A stretch of DNA of 5,757 bases from Chitinophagales bacterium (GTDB lineage Bacteria; Bacteroidota; Bacteroidia; Chitinophagales; UBA2359), in contig JAHDDA010000059.1 in the NCBI GenBank assembly GCA_020629595.1, forward strand, positions 2,799-8,555. The letters run 5' to 3'. Positions 5,585 to 5,757 of this stretch are shown here, one piece after another. A program made the position numbers and the translations under genes. Position 1 is the stretch's first letter, and the number at the start of each line of letters is the position of its first letter. Under the pieces are notes generated by a model. That model ran no database searches. It saw nothing but the letters and a program-made list of their open reading frames with translations, and was not told the origin of the DNA.

Positions 5585-5757
5585 ATGGATTTATCGAATT
5601 TAATGGGAATGTTTGGCGATATGCAAAGTAAAATGACAGAAGCAAAAGCCAAGTTAGATGATATAATAATTACTGAAAAATCGAATGGAATTACTGTTAC
5701 TGTTAGTGCTTCTAAAAAATTGCAAGATATTAGCGTTGATGATAGCCTTTTGGAAGA
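5585..5757 (+). CDS. YbaB/EbfC family nucleoid-associated protein, N-terminal 57 residues (cut by window edge)
   Basis: YbaB/EbfC proteins are small (about 100 residues) dimeric DNA-binding proteins associated with the nucleoid. The visible part has the typical layout. A methionine-rich start MDLSNLMGMFGDMQSKM leads into an amphipathic helix (about residues 11-28, with MTEAKAKLDDI). Then come beta strands with NGITVTVSASKKLQDISVD (34-52), matching the family's 'G.v.V..nG...v..i.id..ll' pattern. The C-terminal half is beyond the window. The ATG at 5585 is preceded by ACTAAAATAAT with no Shine-Dalgarno motif, as is usual in this phylum. It lies 182 bases downstream of the M42 gene with a hairpin repeat in between, so it is probably transcribed separately. 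In many bacteria the gene sits beside dnaX/recR; that is not the case on the visible side. Confidence 0.88.
   Translation, partial: MDLSNLMGMFGDMQSKMTEAKAKLDDIIITEKSNGITVTVSASKKLQDISVDDSLLE

Noticed and set aside
1..5757. A defence island, toxin-antitoxin pair, CRISPR array or prophage segment
   Set aside because: No pairs of small overlapping genes, phage or nuclease motifs, or regularly spaced repeats are seen; the identifiable genes are metabolic, housekeeping or lipoprotein genes.

Overview
The window looks like a stretch of chromosome from a member of the Bacteroidota, most likely a flavobacterium-like organism. The evidence is an AT-rich sequence without Shine-Dalgarno motifs, several perfect matches to the Bacteroidota -7 promoter box (TAnnTTTG), two lipoprotein-type signal sequences, a lipoprotein with the 'DGIQNGDETGVDCGG' cysteine motif common in that phylum, and a PanB whose active-site loops (VGDSASNVMAGHETTLPIT) are of the Bacteroidota type. 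No mobile element, CRISPR array, rRNA or tRNA is visible, and no stretch over 300 bases lacks a gene.

Layout: three genes run leftward from a divergent promoter region at about 2200-2293. These are panB (1381-2199), a small cysteine-rich lipoprotein (928-1308), and a cytochrome P450 cut by the left edge (1-847). Four genes run rightward. They are a DUF4249-like lipoprotein (2294-3382), a BtuF-like helical-backbone metal/cobalamin-binding protein without a signal peptide (3468-4256), an M42-family metallo-aminopeptidase (4311-5402), and a YbaB/EbfC nucleoid-associated protein cut by the right edge (5585-5757).

The genes do not form an obvious single pathway. PanB makes ketopantoate for coenzyme A. 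The M42 peptidase and YbaB are housekeeping genes. The P450 and the two lipoproteins are more accessory in character. The spacing suggests several separate transcription units rather than one operon.

The most notable non-coding signal is a pair of 25-base copies (22 identical) of a hairpin-forming sequence at 3418-3442 and 5454-5478, in two different intergenic gaps. The first copy runs into a T-tract and should act as a terminator. It lies only 19 bases before the start codon of the BtuF-like gene, so it may also affect that gene's expression. I found no convincing evidence of a wholly new multi-gene system.
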